A DNA stretch of 42,613 bases from an uncultured Collinsella sp. Its GTDB lineage: Bacteria; Actinomycetota; Coriobacteriia; Coriobacteriales; Coriobacteriaceae. Under the pieces are notes generated by a model. It searched no databases. It had not been told where the DNA came from and saw nothing but the letters and a program-made list of their open reading frames with translations. Position 1 is the stretch's first letter. Each line of letters starts with the position of its first letter. The stretch is taken from assembly GCA_902478365.1 (NCBI GenBank), contig CABSKX010000015.1, positions 1-42,613 on the forward strand. The letters are read 5' to 3'. Position numbers and translations under genes: made by a program. Positions 22,861-31,142 of this stretch are shown piece after piece.

Positions 22861-23949
22861 ATGCGCACGATTGGAATGAGCGACTACACCGTTGGCGAGG
22901 ATTGCTTTGACGAGCTGCCCACCGCACTGGCGGAGTACGGAGCGACCAAGGTCGCGATCATCGGTGGCAAGCGGGCACTGGCCGCAGCACTTCCCGGTAT
23001 CGAAGCTGCGCTAGCGGGTACCGACGTCGAGATTCTGGAGACGCGCGTCTACGGCACCAACAGTACGCGCGCCAATATCGCCAAGGTCGTAAACTCCCCC
23101 GCCTGCCAGGAAGCCGACGTGCTCATTGCTTGCGGCGGCGGCAAGGCGCTCGACACCGTGAAGACCGCAGCCATCGAGCTCAAGAAGATCGTCTTTACGG
23201 TGCCGACGATTTGCTCCAACTGCTCCGCTGCGACCGCCATTGCCGTCGTGTATAACGACGACGGCTCGCTCGAGGGCTATTCGTACCCCAACCGACCGGC
23301 GCACATCTTCATCAACCCCAAGATCATCGCCGAGGCACCGGCGGAGTACTTCTGGGCCGGCGTGGGCGATGCCCTGTCTAAGCAGCCCGAGGTCGAGTAC
23401 GCCACGAGCGCCGGTAATTTGGAGCACACCGCCGGTCTTGGCCTGGCACTCGCCCACACCTGCTCCGAGCCGCTGTTTACCTACGGCGTCCAGGGTCTTG
23501 AGGACGTGCGCCAGGACCTGTCGAGCGAGGCCGTCAAGCAGATCGCGCTCGACATCGTGGTCAACACGGGCTATGTCTCGAACCTGACCAACCAGAACGA
23601 TTACTACTACAACTCGAGCGTGGCGCACGCGTTCTACAACGCCACCTGCAGCATTCCGCGTGAGGGCACCTACCTGCACGGCGAGGTTGTGAGCCTGGGC
23701 GTGCTCGTGTTGTTCGCCTACACGGGCGACACCGAGAACCTTGAGCGCTATGCCGCCTTTAACAAGCAGATGGGGCTGCCCGTGACGCTGAAGCAGGTCG
23801 GGCTTTCCGTGGCCGACATCCCGGCCCTGTGCGAGTACGCGCACGCCACCAACGAGTGGAAACAGGGAAACCCTGAGCCCTTCACCGACGAGAAGTTCGC
23901 CGCCGCCATCAAGGCCGCCAACGCCTACGGCCAAACCCTCCTCGCCTAA
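22861..23949 (+). CDS. Iron-containing alcohol dehydrogenase family protein (glycerol-dehydrogenase-like)
   Basis: A 362-residue NAD-dependent, metal-binding dehydrogenase resembling GldA. The N-terminal nucleotide-binding part has IACGGGKALDTVKTAA, the usual GGGKxxD pyrophosphate motif. The three metal ligands are visible: Asp in GVGDALSK, His in SVAHAFYNA and His in TYLHGEVVSLG. The SNCSAATAIAVVY segment matches the serine-rich loop of glycerol dehydrogenases. Glycerol, other diols or hydroxyketones are possible substrates. The start has AGAAGG 6-7 bases upstream. It is a single gene divergent from the ileS leader and ended by one or two hairpins. Confidence 0.88.
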   Translation: MRTIGMSDYTVGEDCFDELPTALAEYGATKVAIIGGKRALAAALPGIEAALAGTDVEILETRVYGTNSTRANIAKVVNSPACQEADVLIACGGGKALDTVKTAAIELKKIVFTVPTICSNCSAATAIAVVYNDDGSLEGYSYPNRPAHIFINPKIIAEAPAEYFWAGVGDALSKQPEVEYATSAGNLEHTAGLGLALAHTCSEPLFTYGVQGLEDVRQDLSSEAVKQIALDIVVNTGYVSNLTNQNDYYYNSSVAHAFYNATCSIPREGTYLHGEVVSLGVLVLFAYTGDTENLERYAAFNKQMGLPVTLKQVGLSVADIPALCEYAHATNEWKQGNPEPFTDEKFAAAIKAANAYGQTLLA

Positions 23950-23986
23950 CCTACCAAAAAGGGACAGGTTTATTTTGGCAGGTTTT
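23950..23986 (+). terminator. Hairpin terminator with GGGACAGG loop after the dehydrogenase gene
   Basis: CCTACCAAAA and TTTTGGCAGG (one mismatch) enclose a loop containing GGGACAGG, followed by TTTT. The loop motif recalls the hairpin at 16293-16333. Confidence 0.65.
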
Positions 23987-24036
23987 ATCTGGGCAAACGC
24001 CATTGAACATCTGTTGAAATAGTTTAGCTTGCCAGT

Positions 24037-24075
24037 AAAGGGGGCGACCATCTACTCGATGGCCTCCCCCTTTCA
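24037..24075. terminator. Terminator between convergent genes
   Basis: AAAGGGGG-CGA-CCATC and GATGG-CCT-CCCCCTTT form a long stem with an internal loop; TTTCATTT follows on the plus strand. It ends 5 bases before the DUF523 stop, so it can serve both converging genes. Confidence 0.65.
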
Positions 24076-24079
24076 TTTG

Positions 24080-24532
24080 CTATTCCAACATACTGGGGTC
24101 AAATTCGCTTGCGGGGATCACACGGTACCCGTGACGCAGGAGCAGGTCGACGAAAACGCCGTTACCCGGTGTGAGCGTACCGCTAAAGGTGCCGTCGTAG
24201 ATGTGACCCGCGCCGCACGAGGGGCTGTGATCCTGCAAAACGCACACAGCGATCTCGGACGGACCGCCCGCCTGCTCACACATATCGAGCGCACGTTGGG
24301 CACCCAGGCGAAACTCACGATCGACCGAGGCGCCCTCGCAGGTACGAACCTCGCCGTTCACAATCTCGGACGGCTTGCGCGGTGTGGGCAGACCGCCAAA
24401 GACCTCAGGGCACACCAACAGGACCTCGGTCCCTGTGCGTTCGCACGCTTCGACCAGCTCGCGATGGTAGTTGTCGAGCCCGTTATACTTGCAGCTCTCG
24501 CCCATCAAACAGGCACTTACCACGATCTTCAT
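24080..24532 (-). CDS. DUF523 family protein
   Basis: A 150-residue protein of the DUF523 family, function not established. Conserved cysteine motifs are present: VVSACLMGESCKYNG at the N-terminus and VLQDHSPSCGAGHIYDG in the middle, with VCPEVFGGLPTPR between them. The CxxxxxxC and SPSCG cysteines suggest a metal or Fe-S site. The start at 24532 has GGGAGGG 6 bases before the ATG; the 5-codon longer frame is not needed. The gene stands alone, bounded by terminators on both sides. Confidence 0.85.
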   Translation of the reverse strand: MKIVVSACLMGESCKYNGLDNYHRELVEACERTGTEVLLVCPEVFGGLPTPRKPSEIVNGEVRTCEGASVDREFRLGAQRALDMCEQAGGPSEIAVCVLQDHSPSCGAGHIYDGTFSGTLTPGNGVFVDLLLRHGYRVIPASEFDPSMLE

Positions 24533-24551
24533 ACATATCCCTCCCAAGCAA

Positions 24552-24588
24552 AACGCCCCATTTGAGATAGAAGCTCAAATGGGGCGTT
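24552..24588 (-). terminator. Rho-independent terminator after ftsH
   Basis: A perfect 15-bp stem (AACGCCCCATTTGAG with its complement), 7-base loop, then TTTTGCTT on the minus strand. It begins 20 bases after the ftsH stop and just before the DUF523 gene. Confidence 0.88.
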
Positions 24589-24607
24589 CGATGCTGCGTA
24601 ACCAGCC

Positions 24608-26515
24608 TTACTGCTGCTTTGGCATCAGCGGATTCTCACGCGTGAGGAGATTCATAAACTCCTCGCCCGTAATCGTCTCCTTCTTGTACAGATAACGAGC
24701 CAGCTCATGGAGCTTGAACTTGTTCTCCTTCAGGATCTGCAGAGCGCGGTCGTGCGCATCCTCGATCAGCTTGGCGACAATCGCGTCCACGCGCTCGGCC
24801 GTACCGGGGGCGCAGGTGAGCGACGTGTCCTGATTGAGGTACGCATTCTGGACGGTACCAAGCGCCATCATGCCAAACTCATCGGACATACCAAAGCGCG
24901 TCACCATGTTACGGGCGAGCTTGGTGGCCTGCTCGATATCGTTGGCGGCGCCGGTCGTCATCTCACCAAAGATGAGCTCCTCGGCCGCACGGCCACCGCA
25001 ATAGACGGCGAGCTTGTCCAGGACCTCCTGGCGTGTGGTCAGGAAGCGCTCATCCTCCTCGACCTGCATGGTGTAGCCCAGAGCACCGCTCGTGCGCGGC
25101 ACGATGGTGATCTTCGTGACCGGCGCAGAGCCCTTCTGGCGGGCGGCAACGATGGCATGGCCGATCTCGTGGTAAGAAACAACCTGCTTCTCGTGGTCGG
25201 ACAGCACCGTGGACTTACGCTGCTGGCCGGCGATGACGACCTCCACCGACTCCTCAAAATCGTCCTGCGTAGCGCGCTTGCGGCCCTCACGGACGGCACG
25301 CAGGGCGCCCTCGTTGATGATGTTGGCCAGGTCGGCGCCCGAGGCACCGGGCGTGGCGCGGGCAATCGCGGTCAGGTCGATCGGCGGCTGCGTCTTCACG
25401 CTCTTGGCATGCAACTCAAGAATGTTCTTGCGGCCGGTCAGGTCGGGCAACTCAACGGGAATACGCCGGTCAAAACGACCGGGGCGAAGCAGGGCCGGGT
25501 CGAGGCTGTCGGGGCGGTTGGTAGCAGCGAGAACGACAATACCCTTGTGGTTATCGAAGCCGTCCATCTCGGTCAGAAGCTGGTTGAGCGTCTGCTCGCG
25601 CTCATCGTTGCCACTAAAGCCACCGCCATCGCGCTTCTTGCCGATGGTATCGATCTCATCGATAAACACGATGCACGGGGCCTTTTCCTTGGCCTGCTTA
25701 AACAGGTCGCGTACCTTGGCGGCGCCGCGGCCGACAAACATCTCAACAAACTCAGAACCAGAAATACTAAAGAACGGCACGCCCGCCTCGCCGGCCACAG
25801 CCTTAGCGAGCAGGGTTTTACCGGTACCCGGAGGGCCAACAAGGAGAGCGCCGCGCGGCAGCTTGGCGCCGATCTCCTCGTAGCGCTGCGGCTTCTCCAG
25901 AAAGTCAACGACCTCCTTGAGGGACTCCTTGGCCTCTTCCTGGCCGGCGACATCCTTAAAGGTCACGCCCACGTCCTTGGAGGCGATCACGCGCGCGCCG
26001 GACTTGCCCAGTCCACCGCCGCCAAAACCACCGCCGCCAAAGTTCATCGACGGACCGTCATCGCCCATGGCCTTCTTCATGCGGCGGTTGAGCCACCAAC
26101 CGATCAGGAAGAAAATCGCCATGGGAAGAATGAGTGTGAGCAGGTAATAGGTCATCAGACCCGAGTTCTTATCGGGAACGACCGACTCAAGCGAGGCGCC
26201 AGATTCAAGCACGCGATCGGTAAAGCCCGCGTCATTCGGTACACCGGTCGTCTTGTAGGCGATGTTCTCGTCCTCGCCCTTCTTGGTGTAATAAATCGTG
26301 TAATCGTCCGTATTGTACTCGACCTTGTCGACGCTCTTCTTATCGAGCGCTTTGACAAACGTCGAGTAATCGGTCTTCGTAATCTGCTGCGTGTGACCGA
26401 TGTTGGGGAACAGAACGGTCGAGAGCACGAGGTAGACGACGAAGGCGATGAGCACGTAGAGGATCATATTCCTTCTACGTTTGTTGTCATCCATCTCCAT
26501 CTGCTTGAACTCCAT
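24608..26515 (-). CDS. ftsH: ATP-dependent zinc metalloprotease FtsH
   Basis: Membrane-anchored AAA+ protease that degrades misfolded membrane proteins and regulators. The 635-residue protein has two membrane helices (about 17-36 and 122-143), separated by an extracytoplasmic domain, then a glycine-rich linker (NFGGGGFGGGGLG). The AAA domain has Walker A GPPGTGKT, pore motif MFVG, Walker B CIVFIDEID and second-region-of-homology arginines in RPGRFDRR. The protease has zinc motif HEIGH (HExGH form) and the third-ligand aspartate in GAANDIEQAT. No strong ribosome site precedes the ATG at 26515; GGAG inside the first codons could serve the ATG at 26500 instead. The C-terminal tail is short. Confidence 0.96.
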   Translation of the reverse strand: MEFKQMEMDDNKRRRNMILYVLIAFVVYLVLSTVLFPNIGHTQQITKTDYSTFVKALDKKSVDKVEYNTDDYTIYYTKKGEDENIAYKTTGVPNDAGFTDRVLESGASLESVVPDKNSGLMTYYLLTLILPMAIFFLIGWWLNRRMKKAMGDDGPSMNFGGGGFGGGGLGKSGARVIASKDVGVTFKDVAGQEEAKESLKEVVDFLEKPQRYEEIGAKLPRGALLVGPPGTGKTLLAKAVAGEAGVPFFSISGSEFVEMFVGRGAAKVRDLFKQAKEKAPCIVFIDEIDTIGKKRDGGGFSGNDEREQTLNQLLTEMDGFDNHKGIVVLAATNRPDSLDPALLRPGRFDRRIPVELPDLTGRKNILELHAKSVKTQPPIDLTAIARATPGASGADLANIINEGALRAVREGRKRATQDDFEESVEVVIAGQQRKSTVLSDHEKQVVSYHEIGHAIVAARQKGSAPVTKITIVPRTSGALGYTMQVEEDERFLTTRQEVLDKLAVYCGGRAAEELIFGEMTTGAANDIEQATKLARNMVTRFGMSDEFGMMALGTVQNAYLNQDTSLTCAPGTAERVDAIVAKLIEDAHDRALQILKENKFKLHELARYLYKKETITGEEFMNLLTRENPLMPKQQ

Positions 26516-26592
26516 CTACTGGGGTTGATAATGTTTTCTAGAATACCCAACCCGGACGGCGATAAACCGACGCCGGGCACGAAAGGACAGAG

Positions 26593-27078
26593 ATGGCATC
26601 ACTGGAAGTCGGCAAGGTTCAAATCTATACGGGCGACGGCAAGGGCAAGACGACGGCTGCGCTGGGGCTCGCGCTACGCGCCACGGGCTATGGACTTAAC
26701 GTGCTCATGCTTCAGTTTGCCAAGAAGCTGCACTGTGCCGAACATGACGCAGCACCTCGATTGGGGCTACGCATCGTACAAGCCGACCGCGACACGCCCG
26801 AAGCCTGTGCCGCACAGATCATGGAGCTGGCGCGCGAGCAGATTAGCCAGGTCGACGTGCTGATCTTGGATGAGCTGGGAGAAGCCATGCGACGGGGCTT
26901 TGTGACGCGCGAAGATGTCGAAGCGTTGATCGCGATGAAACCGACCACCACGGAGCTCGTGTTCACCGGCCGTGGCTTGCTGCCCCTCGCCGACCTTGCA
27001 GACCTAGTAACCGAAATGCGCCCCGTCAAACACTACTTCGACGAAGGCCTCCTAGCCCGCCAAGGCATCGAATACTAG
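26593..27078 (+). CDS. Cob(I)yrinic acid a,c-diamide adenosyltransferase (CobA/CobO/BtuR)
   Basis: A 161-residue enzyme of the CobA/BtuR family that transfers the adenosyl group of ATP to cob(I)alamin. The P-loop reads YTGDGKGKTTAALGLALRA (about 12-30), followed by LMLQFAKK, the Walker B-like VLILDELGEAMRRG and VFTGRGLLPLADLADLVTEM. It is somewhat shorter than the E. coli enzyme. AAAGGAC lies 6 bases before the ATG. A hairpin (CCCGG...CCGGG) occupies the 5' leader next to the ribosome site; it does not look like a cobalamin riboswitch. It stands alone, divergent from ftsH, so it probably serves salvage. Confidence 0.9.
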   Translation: MASLEVGKVQIYTGDGKGKTTAALGLALRATGYGLNVLMLQFAKKLHCAEHDAAPRLGLRIVQADRDTPEACAAQIMELAREQISQVDVLILDELGEAMRRGFVTREDVEALIAMKPTTTELVFTGRGLLPLADLADLVTEMRPVKHYFDEGLLARQGIEY

Positions 27079-27104
27079 CCATTGCGGACGTCCCCAATGG
27101 CTAG
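27075..27104. repeat. 10-bp perfect palindromic hairpin holding both convergent stop codons
   Basis: CTAGCCATTG and CAATGGCTAG enclose a 10-base loop CGGACGTCCC. The TAG of the cobalamin adenosyltransferase gene is in the left arm and the TAG of the MATE gene (opposite strand) in the right arm. No T-tract follows on either side, so a simple intrinsic terminator is not shown. Confidence 0.6.
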
Positions 27105-28450
27105 GCAGTGGCGCGGCCGAGCCAGTTGCCGCTGTGATGGTAGACGGTGAACATCATGGCGGTGATTACCCAGGTTACGGGGTAGACCAGCAGCAGGTGC
27201 TCAAGCGACGGATCGAACGGCATAATCGCAAATACCCAGATCACCCTGAGCACGACGGTGCCAAAAATCGTGAGCAGCATGGGCTGCAAGCTCACGCCGG
27301 CGCCGCGAATGGATCCCGACGCGTTCTCGATAATCGAGAAAATCGCATAGAACGGCGCAATGAAGTGGAGGATGGTCGTGGTGTACGCCGAAATCGAAGC
27401 ATCGTCGACAAACAGACGAGACAGCGGACCCGAGAATACCAGCAGCACGGCAGACAGGCCACCAATGAGCATAAACGACAGCACGAGCGACGTATGGTAG
27501 CCCTTGCGCATGCGCTCGTAGTTGCGCGCGCCAAAGTTCTGTGCCGAGAACGTGGTGATCGACACGCCAAGCGCCTCGGTAACCATCCAGACAATACCAT
27601 CCAGGCGGCCCGAAAGACCCCAAGCCGTGGTGACATCGGCACCAAACGAGTTGATCGACACCTGAATCAAAACGTTGGAAATCGAATACGCAGCAGACTG
27701 AAAGCCAAGCGGCAGACCACACGAGATCATGCTCTTACAAATGTCAGGATCAATACCGAGCTTGGACAGTGAAAGCCGCCACGCACCCGGTGCGTGCATC
27801 ATACGAATCACGATCATCGCGGCGTTGGAGCAAATGGTCAGCGCCACCGCGATGCCGCAACCCAGAGCCTCCATATGAAGCACGGCAACGAAGATGACAT
27901 CCAGCACCGCATTAACAAGGCAACCGGAAGCGATGATCACAGCAGGCCCGCGCGTGTCGCCCACGGCGCGCAGCAATGCCGTTCCCATATTGAGCAGCAG
28001 CGCCGCAACCATGGCGGCAAAATAGCAACGGGCATAGGCCACGCCCTCGGCCAATAATTCATGCGGCGTGTTCATAAGCACCAGCATGGGCTCAACGAAC
28101 ACTATGCCAAGAATCGAGAAGGCGATGCCGCCCACCAGAGCGAGCGTCATGGCCGTATGGACCGATCGGCTCAGGCGCTCGTCATCGTGCTGGCCAAAAA
28201 ACTGGCCCGTAATGACCGCGCAGCCGGCACCGACGCCGACACAAAAGCCGATGCAGAGCTCGGTGAGTACCATCGTGGCCTGAATGCCACCCAGCGCGAG
28301 CTTGCCGCCAAACTGACCGACGATATAGGTGCCGATAAGCGTGTATGCCTGCTGAAAAAACGAACTAAAGAAGATGGGAACACACAGCGACAGCAGCTGC
28401 TGCCAAATGACACCCTGCGTTACATCGATAGCCGTAGATTTCTTAGCCAC
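27101..28450 (-). CDS. MATE family multidrug/Na+ efflux transporter
   Basis: A 449-residue membrane protein with about 12 hydrophobic segments in two similar halves, matching the MATE exporter family. Features include VIWQQLLSLCVPIFFSSFFQQAY at the start, IVGQFGGKLALGGIQ in the first half, and GVSITTFSAQNFGARNYERM at the matching place in the second half. MATE exporters use Na+ or H+ gradients; the cargo here is unknown. The start is GTG at 28450 with GGGGAGGG close upstream. A 10-bp palindrome CCGATATCGG lies about 75 bases upstream and could be an operator. No regulator gene is adjacent. Confidence 0.9.
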   Translation of the reverse strand: MAKKSTAIDVTQGVIWQQLLSLCVPIFFSSFFQQAYTLIGTYIVGQFGGKLALGGIQATMVLTELCIGFCVGVGAGCAVITGQFFGQHDDERLSRSVHTAMTLALVGGIAFSILGIVFVEPMLVLMNTPHELLAEGVAYARCYFAAMVAALLLNMGTALLRAVGDTRGPAVIIASGCLVNAVLDVIFVAVLHMEALGCGIAVALTICSNAAMIVIRMMHAPGAWRLSLSKLGIDPDICKSMISCGLPLGFQSAAYSISNVLIQVSINSFGADVTTAWGLSGRLDGIVWMVTEALGVSITTFSAQNFGARNYERMRKGYHTSLVLSFMLIGGLSAVLLVFSGPLSRLFVDDASISAYTTTILHFIAPFYAIFSIIENASGSIRGAGVSLQPMLLTIFGTVVLRVIWVFAIMPFDPSLEHLLLVYPVTWVITAMMFTVYHHSGNWLGRATA

Positions 28451-28575
28451 ACGCCCTCCCCGCTAGCGTACGTCATACAACAAAACGGCAATTTAAGACC
28501 AAAGCCAATACCAGCTTAGCACCGACCGATATCGGCCGAAACGCCCCAAACCAGAGCCCGGTGCGAAATATCTGC

Positions 28576-29490
28576 CTAGTGATACAGCCCCGGCTGGTAG
28601 TGATACTCGTTGCTCACGTGCGGGCACAGCTGCCAAAAGGCGACGGCACTCGCCGCGGCCACGTTGAGCGAATCAACCCCGTGCGCCATCGGAATGCGCA
28701 CGGCTCGGTCGCAGCCAGCAATGGTCTTGGCGCCTAAGCCAGCACCCTCGGTGCCCATAAAGATTGCCAGGCGGTCAATCTCCTGCAGCGCGGGATCGTC
28801 CAACGACACCGAATCATCCGTCAACGCCATGGCGGCACACGAAAACCCGGCATCGTGCAGCGCCGCCAGCCCATCATGCGGCCATACGCGCGCCTCGCTG
28901 CCAATGCGCGTCCAGGGCACCTGGAACACCGTACCCATGCTCACGCGGGCCGAGCGACGATACAGCGGGTCACAGCACGTAGGACTCACCAAAATGCCAT
29001 CGACGTTCAGCGCAGCCGCCGAGCGGAAAATCGCGCCGACGTTGGTGTGGTCGACAATGCCCTCGAGCACGCACACGCGCACCGGGCGCTCCCCCGCCGC
29101 CTCGACGACGCCGCCCAAGAACTCGGCTACCGGAATCTGACGCGGGCGACGGAACGCCGCGAGCGCACCGCGCGTCACGTTAAAGCCCGTCAGCTGCTCC
29201 ATAAGCTCCATCGAGGCCACGAACACGGGAACCGGGCCCGCACCTTCGCGTACCGCCAGGCGCTCAAACAGCGGCATCATCTGGTCGAGCCAGCGTTCGC
29301 CCAAAAGAAAGCTCACCGGCTCGTATCCGGCGCGCACCGCGCGCTCGATGACCTTGGCACTCTCGGCGATAAAAATGCCCTTCTGCGGCTCCAGCACGCA
29401 GCGAAGCTCACGCTCGGTCAGTCGCACGTAGGCATCGAGCCGCTCGTCCTCGAGCGAATCGATTCGCAGCACCTCAACGGCATCAGTCAT
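28576..29490 (-). CDS. TrmH/SpoU family RNA 2'-O-methyltransferase
   Basis: A 304-residue SPOUT-class methyltransferase. An N-terminal substrate-binding domain (about 1-120; VFVASMELMEQLTGFNVTRGALAAFRRP) precedes the knotted catalytic domain. SPOUT motifs are: motif 1 VDHTNVGAIFRSAAAL, motif 2 IFMGTEGAGLG and motif 3 IPMAHGVDSLNVAAASAVAF. They imply SAM-dependent 2'-O-ribose methylation of tRNA or rRNA; the target is unknown. The frame extends 24 codons upstream with low-quality sequence; ATG 29490 with AAGGG 11 bases before it is listed. The order thyA-folA-methyltransferase lies on one strand, but two hairpins separate it from folA. Confidence 0.9.
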   Translation of the reverse strand: MTDAVEVLRIDSLEDERLDAYVRLTERELRCVLEPQKGIFIAESAKVIERAVRAGYEPVSFLLGERWLDQMMPLFERLAVREGAGPVPVFVASMELMEQLTGFNVTRGALAAFRRPRQIPVAEFLGGVVEAAGERPVRVCVLEGIVDHTNVGAIFRSAAALNVDGILVSPTCCDPLYRRSARVSMGTVFQVPWTRIGSEARVWPHDGLAALHDAGFSCAAMALTDDSVSLDDPALQEIDRLAIFMGTEGAGLGAKTIAGCDRAVRIPMAHGVDSLNVAAASAVAFWQLCPHVSNEYHYQPGLYH

Positions 29491-29533
29491 AGCAGCCAGC
29501 CCGCACCCTTCTTTACAGCACCTATACAAATAT

Positions 29534-29558
29534 CGGGGCAACGCCATGCGCTGCCCCG
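29534..29558. terminator. GC-rich hairpin between folA and the methyltransferase gene
   Basis: CGGGGCA-A-CGC / GCG-C-TGCCCCG with a 3-base loop. On the minus strand ATATTTG follows. It may be a second terminator for folA or a leader hairpin of the methyltransferase gene. Confidence 0.4.
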
Positions 29559-29569
29559 CCACTCATTTC

Positions 29570-29600
29570 AACCCGATAATACCGAAGGGATAATCGGGTT
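29570..29600 (-). terminator. Candidate terminator at the folA stop
   Basis: AACCCGAT and ATCGGGTT arms (8 bp plus partial extension) begin at the last base of the folA stop codon. The minus-strand exit is GAAATG without a T-run, so efficiency is uncertain. Confidence 0.4.
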
Positions 29601-30118
29601 TACGCCTCAACGCGACGATACGTCACGAACTCATAATCGAGACCCTCGTCACCCTCGCCCGCGGCAATCGTGGCAACACCGCCACGCCTCGCAATCTCCC
29701 ACGCGGGATCGGCATCCAGATCGGGAAAGTACGTATCCACGTCATGCACGCAATGGTTATGCGTAACCTCGGCCTCGACGCAATACGGCAAGAACTGTCG
29801 ATACACCTCGCCGCCGCCAATCATCCACGCAATGGGCTCATCGGCCACGGCGGCCAAGGCCTCGTCGACGCTATGCACCACGTCGACACCCTCGGCAGCA
29901 AAGCTCTCGTCGCGGGTGAGCACGATATTGCGGCGATTCTTGAGCGGTCGCCCGTCGGGAAAACTAAGCAGCGTCTTGCGCCCCATAATGACCGGGCAAC
30001 CTTTGGTGCACGCCACAAAATGACGCATGTCGGCACGGTTGGACACCACCATGTCGCCCTCGCAGCCAATGCCCCAGTCATCGCACACGGCGACAATGGC
30101 AGAAAGCTTACACGTCAT
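29600..30118 (-). CDS. folA: Dihydrofolate reductase
   Basis: DHFR reduces dihydrofolate with NADPH and regenerates the cofactor oxidised by ThyA. The 172-residue protein shows LSAIVAVCDDWGIGCEGDM, the catalytic acid in NRADMRHF, PVIMGRKTLLSFPDGRPL, RRNIVLTRD and MIGGGEVYRQFLPYC. The common Leu-Pro-Trp before the catalytic acid is replaced (MVVSN), a pattern I recall from gut Firmicutes DHFRs. The ATG at 30118 is listed; a TTG directly after the thyA stop would add three residues. Spacing to thyA is 9 bases with a weak GGTG site, so translation is probably coupled to thyA. Confidence 0.94.
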   Translation of the reverse strand: MTCKLSAIVAVCDDWGIGCEGDMVVSNRADMRHFVACTKGCPVIMGRKTLLSFPDGRPLKNRRNIVLTRDESFAAEGVDVVHSVDEALAAVADEPIAWMIGGGEVYRQFLPYCVEAEVTHNHCVHDVDTYFPDLDADPAWEIARRGGVATIAAGEGDEGLDYEFVTYRRVEA

Positions 30119-30127
30119 ACGCGTCAA

Positions 30128-30976
30128 CTACACCGCAATGGGGATGTTCTTGACCTGCGGGCCGTGCTCATAGCCCTCAACGATCAGATCATCGGTCGTA
30201 AACGCGTAGAAATCATGCACATCGGGGTTGAGCGTTACCTTGGGAGCCGCAAACTGCGGACGCTCGATAAGTTCGCGGATGATATCGACATGACGGTCGT
30301 AAATGTGGGCATCGGCAATCACGTGAAGCAGCTCGCCGGCGATCATATCGACCGACTGCGCAACCATCATCAGCAAAATGGCGTACTGGCACACATTCCA
30401 GTTGTTCGCGGCCAAAATATCCTGGCTACGCTGGTTGAGAATCATGTTGAGCGTCGGCTTGTCGTCCTGCGGACGCTGCGTGACGTTATAGGTCACGCTG
30501 TAGGCGCACGGATACAGATGCATCTCGGACAGGTCGCTAAACACATAGGTGTTCGTCATAATGCGGCGACTGTACGGCGTGTGCTTGAGGTCGTACAGCA
30601 CGCGGTCCATCTGATCAAAGTCGCCCTCGGCATAATGGCTCTTCTGCCCAATCTGATACCCGTAGGCCTTGCCGATAGAGCCGGTCTCGTCGGCCCACTC
30701 ATCCCAAATATGGCTGTTGAGGTCATGCACATTATTGGACTTCTTTTGATAAATCCATAGGATCTCATCCATAGCGGACTTGAGCGCCGTACGACGCAGC
30801 GTAAGCGCGGGGAACTCCTCGCGCAGGTCATAGCGCGCCGTAACGCCAAAGTTTTTAATGGTATAGGCAGGGGTGCCGTCCTCCCACACCGGGCGTACCT
30901 TTTGGCCCTCGGTCGTGGTGCCATGGTCCAAGATATCGCGGCACATGGATACAAACTGTTGATCAGCTTTGCTCAT
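30128..30976 (-). CDS. thyA: Thymidylate synthase, ThyA type
   Basis: ThyA methylates dUMP to dTMP with methylene-tetrahydrofolate. The 282-residue enzyme resembles the Bacillus subtilis/phage phi3T ThyA branch, with ALKSAMDEILWIYQKKSNNV, IWDEWADETGSIGKAYGYQ and RRIMTNTYVFSDLS. The catalytic Cys is in HLYPCAYSVTYNV (in place of the commoner PCH...Q). NQRSQDILAANNWNVCQY and HVIADAHIYDRHVD follow in the usual order. The start at 30976 has GGAGG 4-5 bases upstream; the frame runs 31 codons further into the divergent promoter region. A TACAAT -10 candidate lies at 31012-31017. It forms an operon with folA, the normal functional pair. Confidence 0.95.
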   Translation of the reverse strand: MSKADQQFVSMCRDILDHGTTTEGQKVRPVWEDGTPAYTIKNFGVTARYDLREEFPALTLRRTALKSAMDEILWIYQKKSNNVHDLNSHIWDEWADETGSIGKAYGYQIGQKSHYAEGDFDQMDRVLYDLKHTPYSRRIMTNTYVFSDLSEMHLYPCAYSVTYNVTQRPQDDKPTLNMILNQRSQDILAANNWNVCQYAILLMMVAQSVDMIAGELLHVIADAHIYDRHVDIIRELIERPQFAAPKVTLNPDVHDFYAFTTDDLIVEGYEHGPQVKNIPIAV

Positions 30977-31060
30977 TGACCCTCCTGTCAGTCGCCTACA
31001 AGCGAGATTCATTGTAGCCCAGGCGCACGCGGCCCCACAGCCCAAACATAAGCCCTCATT

Positions 31061-31078
31061 TTCTGTCATATGCCAGAA
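31061..31078. promoter_or_regulatory. Upstream operator-like palindrome (CATATG-centred)
   Basis: TTCTGTCATATGCCAGAA is an 18-bp palindrome with one mismatched pair, just upstream of the -35. It shares TG-A/T-CATATG-C/T-CAGAAA with a second site 53 bp downstream. Confidence 0.6.
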
Positions 31079-31083
31079 ATTCC

Positions 31084-31111
31084 TTGCGCAAATCTACACG
31101 TTCGCTATCCT
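31084..31111 (+). promoter_or_regulatory. Promoter of the DUF134-NifX gene
   Basis: TTGCGC (31084-31089), 16-base spacer, TATCCT (31106-31111). The predicted start (about 31118) falls at the second palindrome. Confidence 0.5.
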
Positions 31112-31116
31112 ATTGT

Positions 31117-31128
31117 TGACATATGTCA
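31117..31128. promoter_or_regulatory. Downstream operator-like palindrome TGACATATGTCA
   Basis: A perfect 12-bp palindrome overlapping the predicted transcription start, 53 bp centre-to-centre from the upstream copy, which is about five helical turns. The layout suggests repression by a looping or side-by-side dimeric regulator. Confidence 0.6.
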
Positions 31129-31142
31129 GAAAAGGAGTGCGC

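Noticed and set aside
24608..26515. HEIGH in place of HEAGH and GRGAAKVRDLF in FtsH as unusual active-site changes
   Set aside because: Both fit the HExGH and pore-flanking consensus and occur as natural variants; no functional loss is implied.
26550..26592. Hairpin in the leader of the cobalamin adenosyltransferase gene as a cobalamin riboswitch
   Set aside because: The divergent gap is under 80 bases and has no B12-box; the leader is too short for the known aptamer.
29600..30118. Missing Leu-Pro-Trp in dihydrofolate reductase as a sign of trimethoprim resistance or loss of function
   Set aside because: The catalytic acid and other motifs are intact, and I recall the same variant in many gut Firmicutes enzymes; it looks like a subfamily trait.
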